NCBI RefSeq assembly: GCF_903915725.1
Contig: NZ_CAIWTY010000111.1
Coordinates: 1-64,000 of the forward strand
Direction: 5' to 3'
Source of the DNA: an uncultured Rhodopila sp.
GTDB taxonomy: Bacteria; Pseudomonadota; Alphaproteobacteria; Acetobacterales; Acetobacteraceae
DNA: 64,000 nucleotides
Every line of letters starts with the position of its first letter. Position 1 is the stretch's first letter. Shown piece after piece: positions 16,761 through 27,841 of the stretch. The notes beneath the pieces were generated by a model. The model was not told where the DNA came from, made no database searches, and was given only the letters and a program-made list of their open reading frames with translations. A program made the position numbers and the translations under genes.

Positions 16761-17064
16761 TTGCCTCTCGGCTCCCACTAACCCAGGCTAAACACGCCAC
16801 TTTCGTATCGAGGACGATGGCTGCTCGGACGATCTTTGCTACCGCACAAAAACCGGTTTATCAGAACACCGGATGTGAAGGATTGGCAATAAAATGTGGC
16901 CCGCCCCGACTCCCCTATCAAGGATATTTATTTCAGGAGTCAAGCGGATTCTCGCTTCTGCCGGAGCCAGGAGCCATAACGATTATCATCTCCCCTCGCC
17001 ATTGAACAAATCCCGCCCCCGGTGACAAGATCGCGCCGCGGCACGGCGCCGGGCTGGAGGCTGG
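16761..17064. other. Intergenic region, AT-richer than surroundings
   Basis: Gap of 304 bases between two divergent genes. It is noticeably less GC-rich than the rest of the window (for example 16846-16950) and should hold the promoter of the minus-strand three-gene operon and that of the EVE gene. I cannot fix either with confidence, and no gene is visible. Confidence 0.4.
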
Positions 17065-17481
17065 ATGACTGGCTATTGGTTGGTGAAGTCCGAGCCTGAT
17101 GCGTTCTCATGGGACGATCAGGTGGCCAAAGGCGTCGAACCCTGGACCGGCGTGCGGAACCATACGGCGAAGAACAACCTTAAGGCGATGAGGTTGGGAG
17201 ATCGCGCATTTTTCTACCACTCCAACATCGGCAAGCAGATCGTCGGCATCGTCGAGGTGGTGCGGGAAGCCTATCCCGACCCCACCGCCGAAACCGGCGA
17301 CTGGGTCTGCGTCGACATGAAGGCGGTGCGCCCGCTGCCAAAAGCGGTCACCCTGGTGGACATCAAGGCGGACCCGAGCCTCGCGGACCTGCCGCTGGTG
17401 CGCCAATCCAGGCTGTCGGTGATGCCGATTTCGAAACCCCATTGGGACAAGCTATGCCGGATGGGCGGGTGGAAGCTTTGA
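17065..17481 (+). CDS. EVE domain-containing protein
   Basis: 138-residue stand-alone EVE domain (PUA-like fold), a family linked to recognition of modified bases in DNA or RNA. It begins MTGYWLVKSEPDAFSWDDQV, and GVRNHTAKNNLKAMRLGDRAFFYHS carries the conserved ligand-pocket residues. The later segment IVEVVREAYPDPTA and C-terminal PISKPHWDKLCRMGGW are also typical. The Rieske gene follows and overlaps. No restriction-modification genes are adjacent, so its target here is unknown. Confidence 0.92.
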   Translation: MTGYWLVKSEPDAFSWDDQVAKGVEPWTGVRNHTAKNNLKAMRLGDRAFFYHSNIGKQIVGIVEVVREAYPDPTAETGDWVCVDMKAVRPLPKAVTLVDIKADPSLADLPLVRQSRLSVMPISKPHWDKLCRMGGWKL

Positions 17482-17825
17482 TCCAGGGCAAGATGCGGGC
17501 GCTTTGCCGAGTCGAGGACATTCCCGACAATGGCGCCAAGGGCTTCCCAGGCGCCGAGGGCCGCTTCACCGGGTTGCTCGCCGTCCGCCGGGGCAGCGAC
17601 GTTTACGTCTACGAAAACGCCTGCCCGCATATCGGCACCCCGCTGGATTGGATACCCGACCGGTTTTTGTCCGTGGACGGACGATTTATTATCTGCGCCA
17701 CGCACGGTGCCGAGTTCACAATCAGTAGCGGAACGTGTATCTCCGGTCCGTGCAAGGGCGATCGATTGACATCAATCAATGTCGAGGTCCGCGATGGCGT
17801 GATCCATGTCGCGCCCGGCGTTTGA
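17454..17825 (+). CDS. Rieske-type [2Fe-2S] ferredoxin-like protein
   Basis: About 110-123 residues. The cluster ligands are C-P-H in NACPHIGTPLDW and C-A-T-H in ICATHGAEF, the Rieske pattern CxH...CxxH. The start is uncertain. ATG 17454 overlaps the EVE gene by 28 bases. A TTG at 17478 would give a four-base overlap with a GGTGGAAG ribosome site just before it. Similar proteins begin near LCRVEDIPDNGAKGF, which favours a start close to the EVE stop. It is probably an electron carrier or oxygenase ferredoxin; no partner is nearby. Confidence 0.8.
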   Translation: MPDGRVEALIQGKMRALCRVEDIPDNGAKGFPGAEGRFTGLLAVRRGSDVYVYENACPHIGTPLDWIPDRFLSVDGRFIICATHGAEFTISSGTCISGPCKGDRLTSINVEVRDGVIHVAPGV

Positions 17826-17874
17826 AAGCGCCGCATACCGGTGTGGCTATCTAGGGAAGTAAGGAAACAGGTCC

Positions 17875-19824
<1,950 letters not shown>

Positions 19825-20270
19825 GTTGGCTTCCGGCTGACGTCCCATCGTCATGGTGCGCGGAGGCGCACCATGACGCCTTGCGGTGCCGGTTTCGGCA
19901 AGGGCGTGGATACCGACCTTCGCCGGCATGACGGCCGGCTTGTCGGGGCAGTCGCCGCCCGGCGCGTGCATAGAAAGGTGGACCGGATCAGCCGGGCCAT
20001 GCCGATAAGGGGCCAGCACCGTCCCACCGCATGAGAGCGTGTTTTACAATTATTCACTATCCGACCCAGTAGACCGGTCTTCTAACTTTTGATACATCTC
20101 TCGGGTATGTTTCAGCCCGCAACCAGTAATTCTCACTGGCGCCCAAATCTCATTTACTCGATGATACTCTGAGATGGGGGTGTATGACAGGCGTGCCGGG
20201 CCGGTTAGGCCGTGCGCGTCTTGTTGCCATACCCCAAGCGTTTGGACGCACTGAGATAAAGGTGGTGGGT
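19825..20270. other. Intergenic region between acs and the RND operon
   Basis: 446 bases without a convincing gene. It holds cloverleaf repeat copy 3 (19849-19933) and a less GC-rich stretch (about 20033-20180) that probably contains the RND operon promoter. I cannot assign the boxes with confidence. Confidence 0.4.
19849..19933. repeat. Cloverleaf-type palindromic repeat, copy 3 (degraded)
   Basis: CGTCAT, hairpin GGTGCGC-GGAG-GCGCACC, a damaged central stem (left ATGACGCCTT against right AAGGGCGTGGAT), hairpin ACCGAC-CTTC-GCCGGC with mismatches, closed by ATGACG. It lies 24 bases after the acs stop. Confidence 0.75.
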
Positions 20271-21422
20271 ATGACGGAGACGACCCGAATCGTCCTGCGT
20301 GCGGTCGGCCGCGCACTGCGCGCCGCCGCGCTGGGCGTGGTTATCGCCGCCCCGGTCGCCGCCCGAGCGCAAACCGCGCCTCAGGCAGCCGGAGTCCCGG
20401 TCTCGGTCGAGAAGGTCTCCCGCCAGGATGTGCCGATATGGCTGCGCGGCCTCGGAACCGTTCAGGCCAACTATTCCGTCCAGTTGCGGGCCAGGGTGGA
20501 CGGCACGCTCACGGACGTTCCGATCAAGGAAGGCCAGGACGTCAAGAAGGGCGATTTGCTCGCCGTGATCGACCCCCGGCCCTACAAGGCCATTCTGGAC
20601 GCCGCCCTCGCCAAGAAGCAGCAGGATCAGGCACAACTCGCCAACGCTCAGGCGGACCTTGCCCGCTACGCCTCGCTGGTGCGGAGGGATTTCGCCTCCC
20701 GCCAGCAACTCGACACCCAGCAGGCGACGGTCAAGCAGCTTGAGGCCGCCATCGCCGGGGATGAGGCGCAGATCGAGACGGCGCAACTCAATCTCAGCTT
20801 CTGCTACATTACCGCGCCGTTCGACGGGCGGATCGGGCTGCGCAATGTCGATCCCGGCAATGTGGTCCATTCGGCCGAACTGGCGCCGATCGTGTCGGTC
20901 ACCCAGGTCCAGCCGATCGCGGTGACGTTCACTCTGCCGCAGGACAACCTGCCCGCGATCACCCGGGCGATGGCGCAGCACGCTCTCGACGTCGTCGTTT
21001 ATGCCAGCGACAACAAGACGGAGCTTGACCGCGGCGTCCTGCTGACCCCGGACAACACCATCGACCCCACGACCGGCACGATCAAGCTGAAGGCCACCTT
21101 CGCCAACCGGCAGCGCGCGCTCTGGCCCGGCCAGTTCGTCAACGCAAGGCTGCTGCTGGGCACCGACAGCAATGTCGTGGCCGTCCCGGCGACCGCCGTG
21201 CAGCACGGCCCGGACGGCCTGTTCGTCTATCTTCTCGGGCCGAACAACACCGTCGCGGTCCAGCCGATACAGGTTACCCGGCAGGAAGGCGGCGTCTATG
21301 TTGTCGCCGCCGGGCTGGAACCCGGAGGCACGGTCGTGACGGCCGGCCAATCCCGCCTCCAGGCCGGCACTCATGTCGCCGTCAGGGAAGCCGCTGCCGA
21401 ACCGGCCAGGTCAGGCAGCTAG
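20271..21422 (+). CDS. RND efflux periplasmic adaptor (MdtA-like)
   Basis: 383-residue membrane-fusion protein linking an inner-membrane RND pump to an outer-membrane channel. The N-terminal signal/anchor (about 14-35, ends ARAQTA) is followed by the split lipoyl domain (ARVDGTLTDVPIKEGQDVKKGDLLAVIDPRPY). A helical hairpin follows (QAQLANAQADLARYASL...), then the second lipoyl half (ITAPFDGRIGLRNVDPG) and a beta-barrel. I chose ATG 20271, just before the signal; upstream in-frame codons do not look like coding sequence. The permease gene starts 15 bases after the stop. Confidence 0.92.
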   Translation: MTETTRIVLRAVGRALRAAALGVVIAAPVAARAQTAPQAAGVPVSVEKVSRQDVPIWLRGLGTVQANYSVQLRARVDGTLTDVPIKEGQDVKKGDLLAVIDPRPYKAILDAALAKKQQDQAQLANAQADLARYASLVRRDFASRQQLDTQQATVKQLEAAIAGDEAQIETAQLNLSFCYITAPFDGRIGLRNVDPGNVVHSAELAPIVSVTQVQPIAVTFTLPQDNLPAITRAMAQHALDVVVYASDNKTELDRGVLLTPDNTIDPTTGTIKLKATFANRQRALWPGQFVNARLLLGTDSNVVAVPATAVQHGPDGLFVYLLGPNNTVAVQPIQVTRQEGGVYVVAAGLEPGGTVVTAGQSRLQAGTHVAVREAAAEPARSGS

Positions 21423-21437
21423 GGGAAGGTCCGCGCC

Positions 21438-24400
21438 ATGAGCATCTCCACCCCCTTCATCCGCCGGCCGGTTGCGACCTCGCTGCTGACCGCCGCGCTG
21501 GTTCTTGTCGGCCTGGCCGCCTACCCGTTCCTGCCGGTGGCGCCGCTGCCGCGCGTCGAGTTCCCCACCATCTCCGTCTCCTCCAGCTATCCCGGTGCCA
21601 GTCCGGAAACCATGGCCGCCACCGTGGCGCAGCCGCTGGAAAAACAGTTCGCGCAGATACCCGGGCTGGCCCAGCTCACATCGGTCAGTGTGCTGGGCCA
21701 GTCGCAGATCACGCTGCAATTCGACCTCGAACGCGACATTGATGCCGCCGCCGGCGACGTGCAGGCGGCGATCAATGCCGCCAGCGGCCAGTTGCCCAAG
21801 GCGCTTCCCTCGGCCCCGACTTACCGCAAGGTCAACCCGTCCGACTCGCCCATTCTGATCCTGGCGGTGCAGTCGGACGAGGTGCCGCTGATCGACGTGG
21901 ACGAGTACGCTGACGTCGTGCTGTCGCAGCAATTGTCGCAGATCTCCGGCGTCTCCCAGGTGCTGATTGGCGGCGAGCAGAAGCGCGCGGTGCGCATCCA
22001 GGTCGATCCGGCGAAGCTCGCGGCCATGGGCATGACGCTGGAGGATGTCCGCGGCGTCCTGGTCAACGCCACGGTCGATTCGCCGAAGGGGACCGTCAAT
22101 ACGCCGAACCAGTCCTTCGCGGTCTACGACAACGACCAGTTGACCAAAGCGGCGCAATACGATGACGTCATCCTGGCATGGCGCAACGGCGCCCCGGTAC
22201 GGGTGCGCGACATCGGCCGGGCGGTTGACGGGCCGGAGAATCAGCTTCTGGCCGCCTGGCAGAACGGCAAGCGCGGCATCCTGCTGGTCGTCTTCAAGCA
22301 GCCCGGCGCCAACGTCATCGACACGGTGGAGAAGATCAAGGCCGCGCTGCCGCATCTGGAGGCGTCGATCCCGCCATCCATCCACGTCAACGTCATCATG
22401 GACCGGACCCTGACGATCCGCGCCTCGGTGGCCGACGTTCAGTTCACCCTGATCCTGTCCATCACGCTGGTGGTGATGGTCATCTTCCTGTTCCTGCGCA
22501 GCCTCTGGGCCACCATCATCCCGTCGATCACCGTGCCGGTGGCGCTTATCTGCACCTTCGCGGCGATGTATCTGCTTGGCTTCAGCGTGGACAACCTGTC
22601 GCTGATGGCATTGACCATCGCCGTCGGCTTCGTCGTGGACGACGCCATCGTCATGCTCGAGAACATCTTCCGGCATATCGAGGACGGCATGGACCCGATG
22701 GAAGCCGCGCTGAAGGGCGCCGGCGAAATCGGCTTCACCATCATATCCATCAGCTTCTCCCTGGTTGCGGTGTTCATCCCGCTGCTGCTGATGGGCGGCA
22801 TCGTCGGGCGCCTGTTCCGGGAGTTCGCGATGACCATTACAGTGGCGGTGCTGCTGTCGGCGTTCATCTCGCTGACGCTGACGCCGATGATGTGCTCACG
22901 CTTCCTCAAGCATCATACCGGCAGCCACAATCTGGCTTACCGGGTGGTCGAGCGCTTCTTCGAGGCGCTTATCGGCGGGTATCGCCGCACCCTGGATATC
23001 GCGCTGAAGTTTCGCTTCGTCACCCTGATGGTGTTCCTGGCGACAGTCTGCACCACGGTCTACCTGTATATCATCATCCCCAAGGGGTTCTTCCCGGCGC
23101 AGGACACCGGCGTGGTGTTCGGCGTGACGGAAGGATCGCAGGACATCTCGTTCGGCCGGATGTCGGAGATCCAGACCAAGCTGAACGCCATCGTCATGGC
23201 GGATCCGGACACCTTCTCCTTCGGCGCCACGGTCGGGGCCGGTGTCGGCGGCCAGACCGGCAACAACGGACGCATCTATATCGCGCTCAAGCCATGGAAT
23301 GAGCGCGTCGGCGGCAACGCGCAGCAGTATATCGCCCGGCTGCGGCCGAAATTCCAGGAGGTCGCGGGCGGCGCGGCCTACCTGCAAGCCGCGCAGGACA
23401 TCCGTGTCGGCGGACGGCTGACCAAGACCGAGTTCCAGTACACGCTGCAGGACGCCAATTTCGACGAGCTGTTCCAATGGGCGCCGAAGGTGCTGACCAA
23501 GCTGCAGACCTTGCCGATGCTGCGCGACGTCACCAGCGATCAGCAGACCGGCGGGACCACCGTCACCCTGACGATCGACCGCGACAAGGCGGCACGGTTC
23601 GGCGTGCAGCCCCAGGTGATCGACGACACCGTGTATGACGCGTTCGGTCAGCGGCAGGTCACGCAGTACTTTAGCCAGGTGAACTCCTACCACCTGATCC
23701 TGGAAGTGACCCCGAGCGCGGCATCGGACGTGGAGACGCTGAACAACCTGTATGTCCACTCGAGCAGCGGCCAGACGGTGCCGCTGTCGGCCTTCGCGAC
23801 CTGGTCCACGGCGCCGGTGCAGCCGCTGTCGATCAGCCATCAGAGCCAGTTCCCGGCGGTGACGATCTCCTTCAACCTGGCGCAGGGGGCGGCGCTGGGT
23901 CAGGCGGTCGATGCGATCAACGCGGCGGTGCAGGACATCAATACGCCGCTGACTGTGCAAAGCTCGTTCCAGGGAACGGCGCAGGCGTTCCAGTCGTCGT
24001 TGGCCAGCCAGCCCTACCTGGTCGCCGCGGCGGTGATCACGGTCTATATCATCCTCGGCATCCTGTATGAGAGCTACATCCTGCCGCTGACGATCCTGTC
24101 CACCCTGCCATCCGCGGGTGTCGGCGCGCTGCTGATGCTGATCCTGTTCCACTACGAACTGACCGTGATCGCGCTGATCGGCATCATCCTGCTGATCGGC
24201 ATCGTCAAGAAGAACGGCATCATGATGGTGGATTTCGCCATCACCGCCGAACGCCGGGACGGAGCGACCCCGCTGGCGGCGATCCGTCAGGCCTGCCTGC
24301 TGCGGTTCCGGCCGATTTTCATGACGACGATGGCGGCGATGCTGGCGGGAATCCCGCTGATGGTCAGCAGCGGCGCCGGGTCGGAGCTGCGCCGTCCGCT

Positions 24401-24560
24401 CGGCTTCGCCATGGTGGGCGGGCTGGCGCTCAGCCAGATCCTGACGCTGTACACGACGCCGGTGATCTATCTGTACTTGGACAAGTTGCAGCATTGGCTG
24501 GCGCCGCGGCGCGCGCGGATGCCGGCGCTGGCGGCGAAGATGGGGGCGGAGGCGGATTGA
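21438..24560 (+). CDS. RND multidrug efflux permease (MdtB/MdtC-like)
   Basis: 1040-residue proton-driven drug transporter of the HAE1 group. It begins MSISTPFIRRPVATSLLTAA, the usual RND start. Large periplasmic loops lie at about 35-335 and 560-860. TM4 has the proton-relay pair GFVVDDAIVMLENIFRH. Twelve hydrophobic helices are present, ending near TTPVIYLYLDKL. It follows the adaptor gene by 15 bases. No outer-membrane TolC-type gene is adjacent, so that part is shared or encoded elsewhere. The substrate range cannot be read from sequence. Confidence 0.95.
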   Translation: MSISTPFIRRPVATSLLTAALVLVGLAAYPFLPVAPLPRVEFPTISVSSSYPGASPETMAATVAQPLEKQFAQIPGLAQLTSVSVLGQSQITLQFDLERDIDAAAGDVQAAINAASGQLPKALPSAPTYRKVNPSDSPILILAVQSDEVPLIDVDEYADVVLSQQLSQISGVSQVLIGGEQKRAVRIQVDPAKLAAMGMTLEDVRGVLVNATVDSPKGTVNTPNQSFAVYDNDQLTKAAQYDDVILAWRNGAPVRVRDIGRAVDGPENQLLAAWQNGKRGILLVVFKQPGANVIDTVEKIKAALPHLEASIPPSIHVNVIMDRTLTIRASVADVQFTLILSITLVVMVIFLFLRSLWATIIPSITVPVALICTFAAMYLLGFSVDNLSLMALTIAVGFVVDDAIVMLENIFRHIEDGMDPMEAALKGAGEIGFTIISISFSLVAVFIPLLLMGGIVGRLFREFAMTITVAVLLSAFISLTLTPMMCSRFLKHHTGSHNLAYRVVERFFEALIGGYRRTLDIALKFRFVTLMVFLATVCTTVYLYIIIPKGFFPAQDTGVVFGVTEGSQDISFGRMSEIQTKLNAIVMADPDTFSFGATVGAGVGGQTGNNGRIYIALKPWNERVGGNAQQYIARLRPKFQEVAGGAAYLQAAQDIRVGGRLTKTEFQYTLQDANFDELFQWAPKVLTKLQTLPMLRDVTSDQQTGGTTVTLTIDRDKAARFGVQPQVIDDTVYDAFGQRQVTQYFSQVNSYHLILEVTPSAASDVETLNNLYVHSSSGQTVPLSAFATWSTAPVQPLSISHQSQFPAVTISFNLAQGAALGQAVDAINAAVQDINTPLTVQSSFQGTAQAFQSSLASQPYLVAAAVITVYIILGILYESYILPLTILSTLPSAGVGALLMLILFHYELTVIALIGIILLIGIVKKNGIMMVDFAITAERRDGATPLAAIRQACLLRFRPIFMTTMAAMLAGIPLMVSSGAGSELRRPLGFAMVGGLALSQILTLYTTPVIYLYLDKLQHWLAPRRARMPALAAKMGAEAD

Positions 24561-24595
24561 GGGGGCGCCCGGAGCGCGCTACGTTGGCCGTCCCA

Positions 24596-24916
24596 TCAAG
24601 GCGCGAACGGATATGTCCTCGACGTCTCGCTAATGAATGCCGGCCGATAGCCTCCCAAGTTCCGCGCTGCGCCACGGAAGCGTCGCGCGGACGAGGAAAC
24701 CAGGCCAGCGGGACGATCAACTCCCTGCCGTCGGACAGCACGATCCGCAAAGCCGAGTCCGACACCTTGACGTCCGCCGAGCCGCTGATATTCCGCGATA
24801 CTCAGCACGACGTGGGCGGGCCTGCCGCGATCGGTGATGAACACCGGGCCTTCCTCGGCCGCCTTTTTGGCGCGGCTGGTATCCTGGTTGAATTCACGGC
24901 TGGACAAGGTCGTGAT
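24596..24916 (-). pseudogene. Decayed Phd-antitoxin / DUF2442 composite remnant
   Basis: The minus strand encodes a clear Phd-type antitoxin N-terminus (TTLSSREFNQDTSRAKKAAE...ITDRGRPAHVVLSIAEYQRL), but its expected ATG reads ATC (24916-24914). About 45 codons on, the frame gives way to a DUF2442 sequence in another frame (ADVKVSDSALRIVLSDGREL then IVPLAWFPR...ASVAQRGTWEAIG). That in turn breaks: a further frame gives AGIH-stop-RDVEDISVRALMG, with TAG where the family has Trp. So there is a lost start, a chimeric junction, a frameshift and a nonsense codon. No toxin gene is nearby. It is downstream of and opposite to the RND operon. Confidence 0.75.
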
Positions 24917-25003
24917 CGTCCCGAATGCCTCAGTTTAGCAGCAGTACTGTAGCTAGGTTGCTACATCTCCTGTCGCCATCTCAAGAGTCGGAAAAGCCCT
25001 CCG

Positions 25004-25411
25004 TCACCACGTCCCGCCGCGAGCTGCATTGAAGTTGAACGCGCAGATATCGCCGATGATCGACCCCTGCATCGTCCCCTGCGACACCGTCCCGCTCATG
25101 GAATCCGGCCCCGACTGCGCGTTGAACGACCCGTCCGCCCCGATCGTCGCCGTGAACACGATGACCGGCTTCCATTCCGCCCCGGGCTGGCTCAGCCGAT
25201 AGGTGAAGCTGTGACCCGTCACCTGCAGCGTGATCGGGTTCTCGTCGCCGCAGTTCATCGCGCCGCCGCGGGTGAGTTGCATCACCCCGCCATAGGTCCC
25301 GTCGATCGGCACGGGCGCGGCCTGAGGCAGCGCGGCAACCGGCGGAGGCGGGCTGCTGCAAGACGCCAATACGAAGGCGCTGAGGACACAAACCGCGGCC
25401 AGTCTGGGCAT
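25004..25411 (-). CDS. Putative lipoprotein of unknown function
   Basis: 135 residues from ATG 25411, with GGGAG just upstream. The lipoprotein signal has hydrophobic stretch LAAVCVLSAFVLASC and lipobox LASC with the cysteine near residue 17. A Pro-rich linker follows. The mature domain is beta-rich (DGTYGGVMQLTRGG, NPITLQVTGHSFTYRL, GTVSQGTMQGSIIG) with two further cysteines that could form a disulfide. No catalytic motif is recognised. It is probably anchored to the outer membrane, facing the periplasm. Confidence 0.75.
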   Translation of the reverse strand: MPRLAAVCVLSAFVLASCSSPPPPVAALPQAAPVPIDGTYGGVMQLTRGGAMNCGDENPITLQVTGHSFTYRLSQPGAEWKPVIVFTATIGADGSFNAQSGPDSMSGTVSQGTMQGSIIGDICAFNFNAARGGTW

Positions 25412-25569
25412 GGCAACTCCCGGGGGCATGAAACAACGATGGCGCGGAGCCTCGCGGCCGGCGCAGTCTCCGGCTTATGCCTTCCACTTCGGTATCAATG
25501 CCAGGAGCGCAGCAGCGCGACAATCCCCGCAAGCCGGCGGCGGAACCCATGTGACAATGCAATGAAGAA

Positions 25570-25644
25570 TGGTGGGCGCGACAGGGATTGAACCTGTGAC
25601 CCCCTCCGTGTCAGGGAGGTGCTCTCCCGCTGAGCTACGCGCCC
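25570..25644 (-). tRNA. tRNA-Val (anticodon GAC)
   Basis: 75 bases including an encoded CCA. Acceptor GGGCGCG pairs with CGCGCCC. The D-arm is GCTCAGCGGGAGAGC. The anticodon stem CCTCC/GGAGG encloses loop CTGACAC, giving anticodon GAC. The T-arm is CACAGGTTCAATCCCTGT. It is a complete cloverleaf. Nothing in its flanks suggests an integrated element. Confidence 0.96.
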
Positions 25645-25769
25645 CATTCGGGCCGGGAGGCAGTGTTTAGCCGTGCCCCAATCGCTCCGCAAGACGCGAT
25701 TTCTGGTCCGCATGAAGATAAAATGCCAGCATCCAATGCGGGATACGCGTCCCGGAAGGCACTCAGCCC

Positions 25770-26237
25770 ATGCATGTCATCGCCATCGGACGCTTGCGCA
25801 ACGCTCCCGAAGCCGATCTGTTCGATCGCTACAATGGGCGGCTACGTCCGCGGCTGACCGTGGTGGAGGTGCCCGAGGCGCGCGGCGACCCGGCAACCGT
25901 CAAGCGCCAGGAAACGGCGGCCTTGCTTGGCGCTCTGCCACGCGACGCCTTCGCCGTGCCGCTCGATCTCGGCGGCCAGGTTTTAGGAAGTGAGGCCCTT
26001 GCCGGGAAGCTGCGGCACTGGTCCGAACTGGGCCGGCCGATCAGCTTCCTGATTGGCGGCGCCGAGGGGCTCGATCGGGCAATCCTTGCCCGCGCCGATT
26101 TCGTGCTGTCGCTCGGGGCGCTGACCTGGCCGCACTTCCTGGTGCGCGCCATGCTGGCGGAGCAACTCTACCGCGCACAGGCGATTTCCCTCGGCCACCC
26201 TTACCACCGCGCGGGCCGGCCGGATGGCGCGCCGTGA
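25770..26237 (+). CDS. rlmH: 23S rRNA pseudouridine(1915)-N3-methyltransferase RlmH
   Basis: SPOUT-class methyltransferase that methylates pseudouridine 1915 of 23S rRNA. 155 residues, starting MHVIAIGRLRNAPEADLFDRY. The trefoil-knot SAM site is FLIGGAEGLDR, followed by LSLGALTWPHFLVRAMLAEQLYRA and the C-terminal HPYHR. It lies between tRNA-Val and tatA. Confidence 0.96.
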   Translation: MHVIAIGRLRNAPEADLFDRYNGRLRPRLTVVEVPEARGDPATVKRQETAALLGALPRDAFAVPLDLGGQVLGSEALAGKLRHWSELGRPISFLIGGAEGLDRAILARADFVLSLGALTWPHFLVRAMLAEQLYRAQAISLGHPYHRAGRPDGAP

Positions 26238-26356
26238 GCCGGAGCGGGCGGCAAACGCCGCTTGCATGATTCGCCGACTCGCGCCATGTCAGCGCCAGAG
26301 GATCGGGGAGAAAACCCCTCGCCGGAACCGGCCCTCGATCAGGTTCAGGAGGACTT

Positions 26357-26602
26357 ATGGGTAGTTTTAGCATCTGGCACTGGTTGGTCGTGCTGGCGGT
26401 GATTCTCGTGCTGTTTGGTGGCGGCAACAAGATCAGCGGGTTGATGGGCGACTTCGCCAAGGGCATCAAATCGTTCAAGAAGAACATGGCCGAGCCGGAC
26501 GACGAGTCGATGGAAGACAGCGCCACCAAAACGAGCGGCACGCTGTCCGGACCGGCTGCTCCGGCCGCCGCGGCGACCCGTGAGAAGACCGCCACTCACT
26601 GA
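26357..26602 (+). CDS. tatA: Sec-independent translocase subunit TatA
   Basis: 81-residue pore-forming component of the twin-arginine translocase. A short N-terminus and membrane helix ([18 protein letters not shown], about 6-23) are followed by the FGxxK-like hinge ([24 protein letters not shown]) and an acidic, disordered tail. The start is ATG 26357 after AGGAGG. tatB and tatC are not adjacent here. Confidence 0.95.
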   Translation: MGSFSIWHWLVVLAVILVLFGGGNKISGLMGDFAKGIKSFKKNMAEPDDESMEDSATKTSGTLSGPAAPAAAATREKTATH

Positions 26603-26751
26603 CGCAATTTGACATTAGCGTCATATAAATGGCGATGCCGCCTTGCGCGGGCACCCGCTGTCATTTAAGGCGTTAGCGTGACTGCTTGGAAGATCAGCAT
26701 GCTAGACGGCCTGAATGCTGGGGTGGCGTGCGTGGAAACAGCTGGCGGCTT

Positions 26752-27429
26752 ATGAATCACTCACTTCAGAAGACTGATGCGGCCGCGGCAGAGCGGTTCG
26801 TTCCGATTGCAGCCCTGGACAGCGCGTCCATCGTCGAAGCGTATCGGCGTTGGGCAGGCGTTTATGACACGGTGTTCGGCGGGATATCGTCCAATGGACG
26901 CATCCGTGCCGTTTCGATGGTGAATCGCCTTCCCGGCCTCGATGTGCTGGAAGTCGGTGTCGGCACCGGATTGGCGTTGCCCTATTACAACTCTGACAAG
27001 CGGATCACCGGCATCGACCTGTCGAAGGAGATGCTGCGCAAGGCGCGCGAGCGCACCCGCCGCGATGGCCTGGGCAATGTGCAGGCGCTGCGTGAGATGG
27101 ATGCGGAAGCCACGGATTTCGAGGATGCGTCCTTCGATACTGCGGTCGCGATGTTCGTGGCCTCGGTGGTGCCCAACCCCAAGCGCCTGCTGGCCGAGAT
27201 GCGCCGGTTGGTGCGGCCCGGCGGCAATATCCTGATCATCAACCACTTTGCTGCGGCAAAGGGTCCGAGATGGTGGTTGGAGCGGGCGATGGCTCCGGCT
27301 TCCCGCCGTTTGGGTTGGCATCCTGATTTCGCCATGGACGGAATTTTTTCGCCAGAGGATCTGACGCGGATCGAGGTTGAGTCCGTGCCGCCATTCGGGC
27401 TGTTCACGCTGGTTCGCCTGCGTACCTGA
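26752..27429 (+). CDS. pmtA: Phosphatidylethanolamine N-methyltransferase (Rhodobacter-type PmtA)
   Basis: Class I SAM methyltransferase of 225 residues, resembling Rhodobacter-type PmtA, which methylates phosphatidylethanolamine toward phosphatidylcholine. It contains YRRWAGVYDTVFGG near residue 27, SAM motif I DVLEVGVGTGLALPYY, GIDLSKEMLRKA and C-terminal NHFAAAKGPRWWLERAMAP. I favour ATG 26752 (MNHSLQKTD). Together with the unrelated PmtA-like gene at 1626-2255 the organism would have two routes to the same lipid. Ubiquinone or tocopherol methyltransferases are more distant alternatives. Confidence 0.82.
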   Translation: MNHSLQKTDAAAAERFVPIAALDSASIVEAYRRWAGVYDTVFGGISSNGRIRAVSMVNRLPGLDVLEVGVGTGLALPYYNSDKRITGIDLSKEMLRKARERTRRDGLGNVQALREMDAEATDFEDASFDTAVAMFVASVVPNPKRLLAEMRRLVRPGGNILIINHFAAAKGPRWWLERAMAPASRRLGWHPDFAMDGIFSPEDLTRIEVESVPPFGLFTLVRLRT

Positions 27430-27841
27430 GCGCAACCCGCCTGCCCGTCCCAACCGTCATGTCCGGGGGCGTCCCATAGCTATCGGGATATAGCTATCAG
27501 GATAGGGTGCGTGGGGGCGACAGTTGCCACCTCATCGTCATGGCCGGGCGTGTCCCGGCCATGACGATGAGGGCCGAGGCGGTTCGGCAAAGTCTTTCTC
27601 TGCTCAACCACTTATCCTGATACTTGTGGGGATACGCCCAGCCAGGAAGAGTCACCGCGCTCCATCCGAACCGCGACCAACAACCAACTCCTGACTTTCC
27701 GCGGCGCTCCGCGTCGCTCGCAGTAGTGTGCTCAGCAAAGCACCCGCCCCGCCCCCCTCGGACCTTGATCGTACCCGGCGCGTCCGGTAGGCCAAGTTAC
27801 GCCTCAGTAGCGTCCAGCTAACAAAACGGGATGGTGAACCG
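27430..27841. other. Intergenic region upstream of the cytochrome oxidase operon
   Basis: 412 bases without a gene. Around 27475-27505 the sequence TAGCTATCGGGATA is followed at once by the near-copy TAGCTATCAGGATA, a 14-bp direct repeat. A single-hairpin palindrome (27531-27571) lies just downstream. The promoter of the oxidase operon is expected near the right end, but I cannot fix it. Confidence 0.45.
27531..27571. repeat. Single-hairpin relative of the cloverleaf repeats
   Basis: Perfect 18-base arms CTCATCGTCATGGCCGGG and CCCGGCCATGACGATGAG with a five-base loop CGTGT. The arms contain the same CGTCAT/ATGACG ends as the cloverleaf elements, here closing one hairpin only. No T-run follows, so it does not look like a classical terminator. 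Confidence 0.8.

Noticed and set aside
21411-24494. Two long minus-strand open frames opposite the RND permease
   Set aside because: They mirror the permease codons, are rich in Arg, Asp, His and Gln without domain signatures, and have no ribosome sites.
25570-25644. tRNA-Val as an integration site for a mobile element
   Set aside because: No integrase gene and no repeated tRNA 3' end were seen on either side; neighbours are ordinary chromosomal genes.
26603-26751. Promoter TTGACA close to TATAAA before the second pmtA gene
   Set aside because: The two boxes are only about nine bases apart, too close for a sigma-70 promoter.
27531-27571. Intrinsic terminator after pmtA
   Set aside because: The hairpin is strong but has no T-run after it on either strand and shares its arms with the intergenic repeat family, so it was listed as a repeat.
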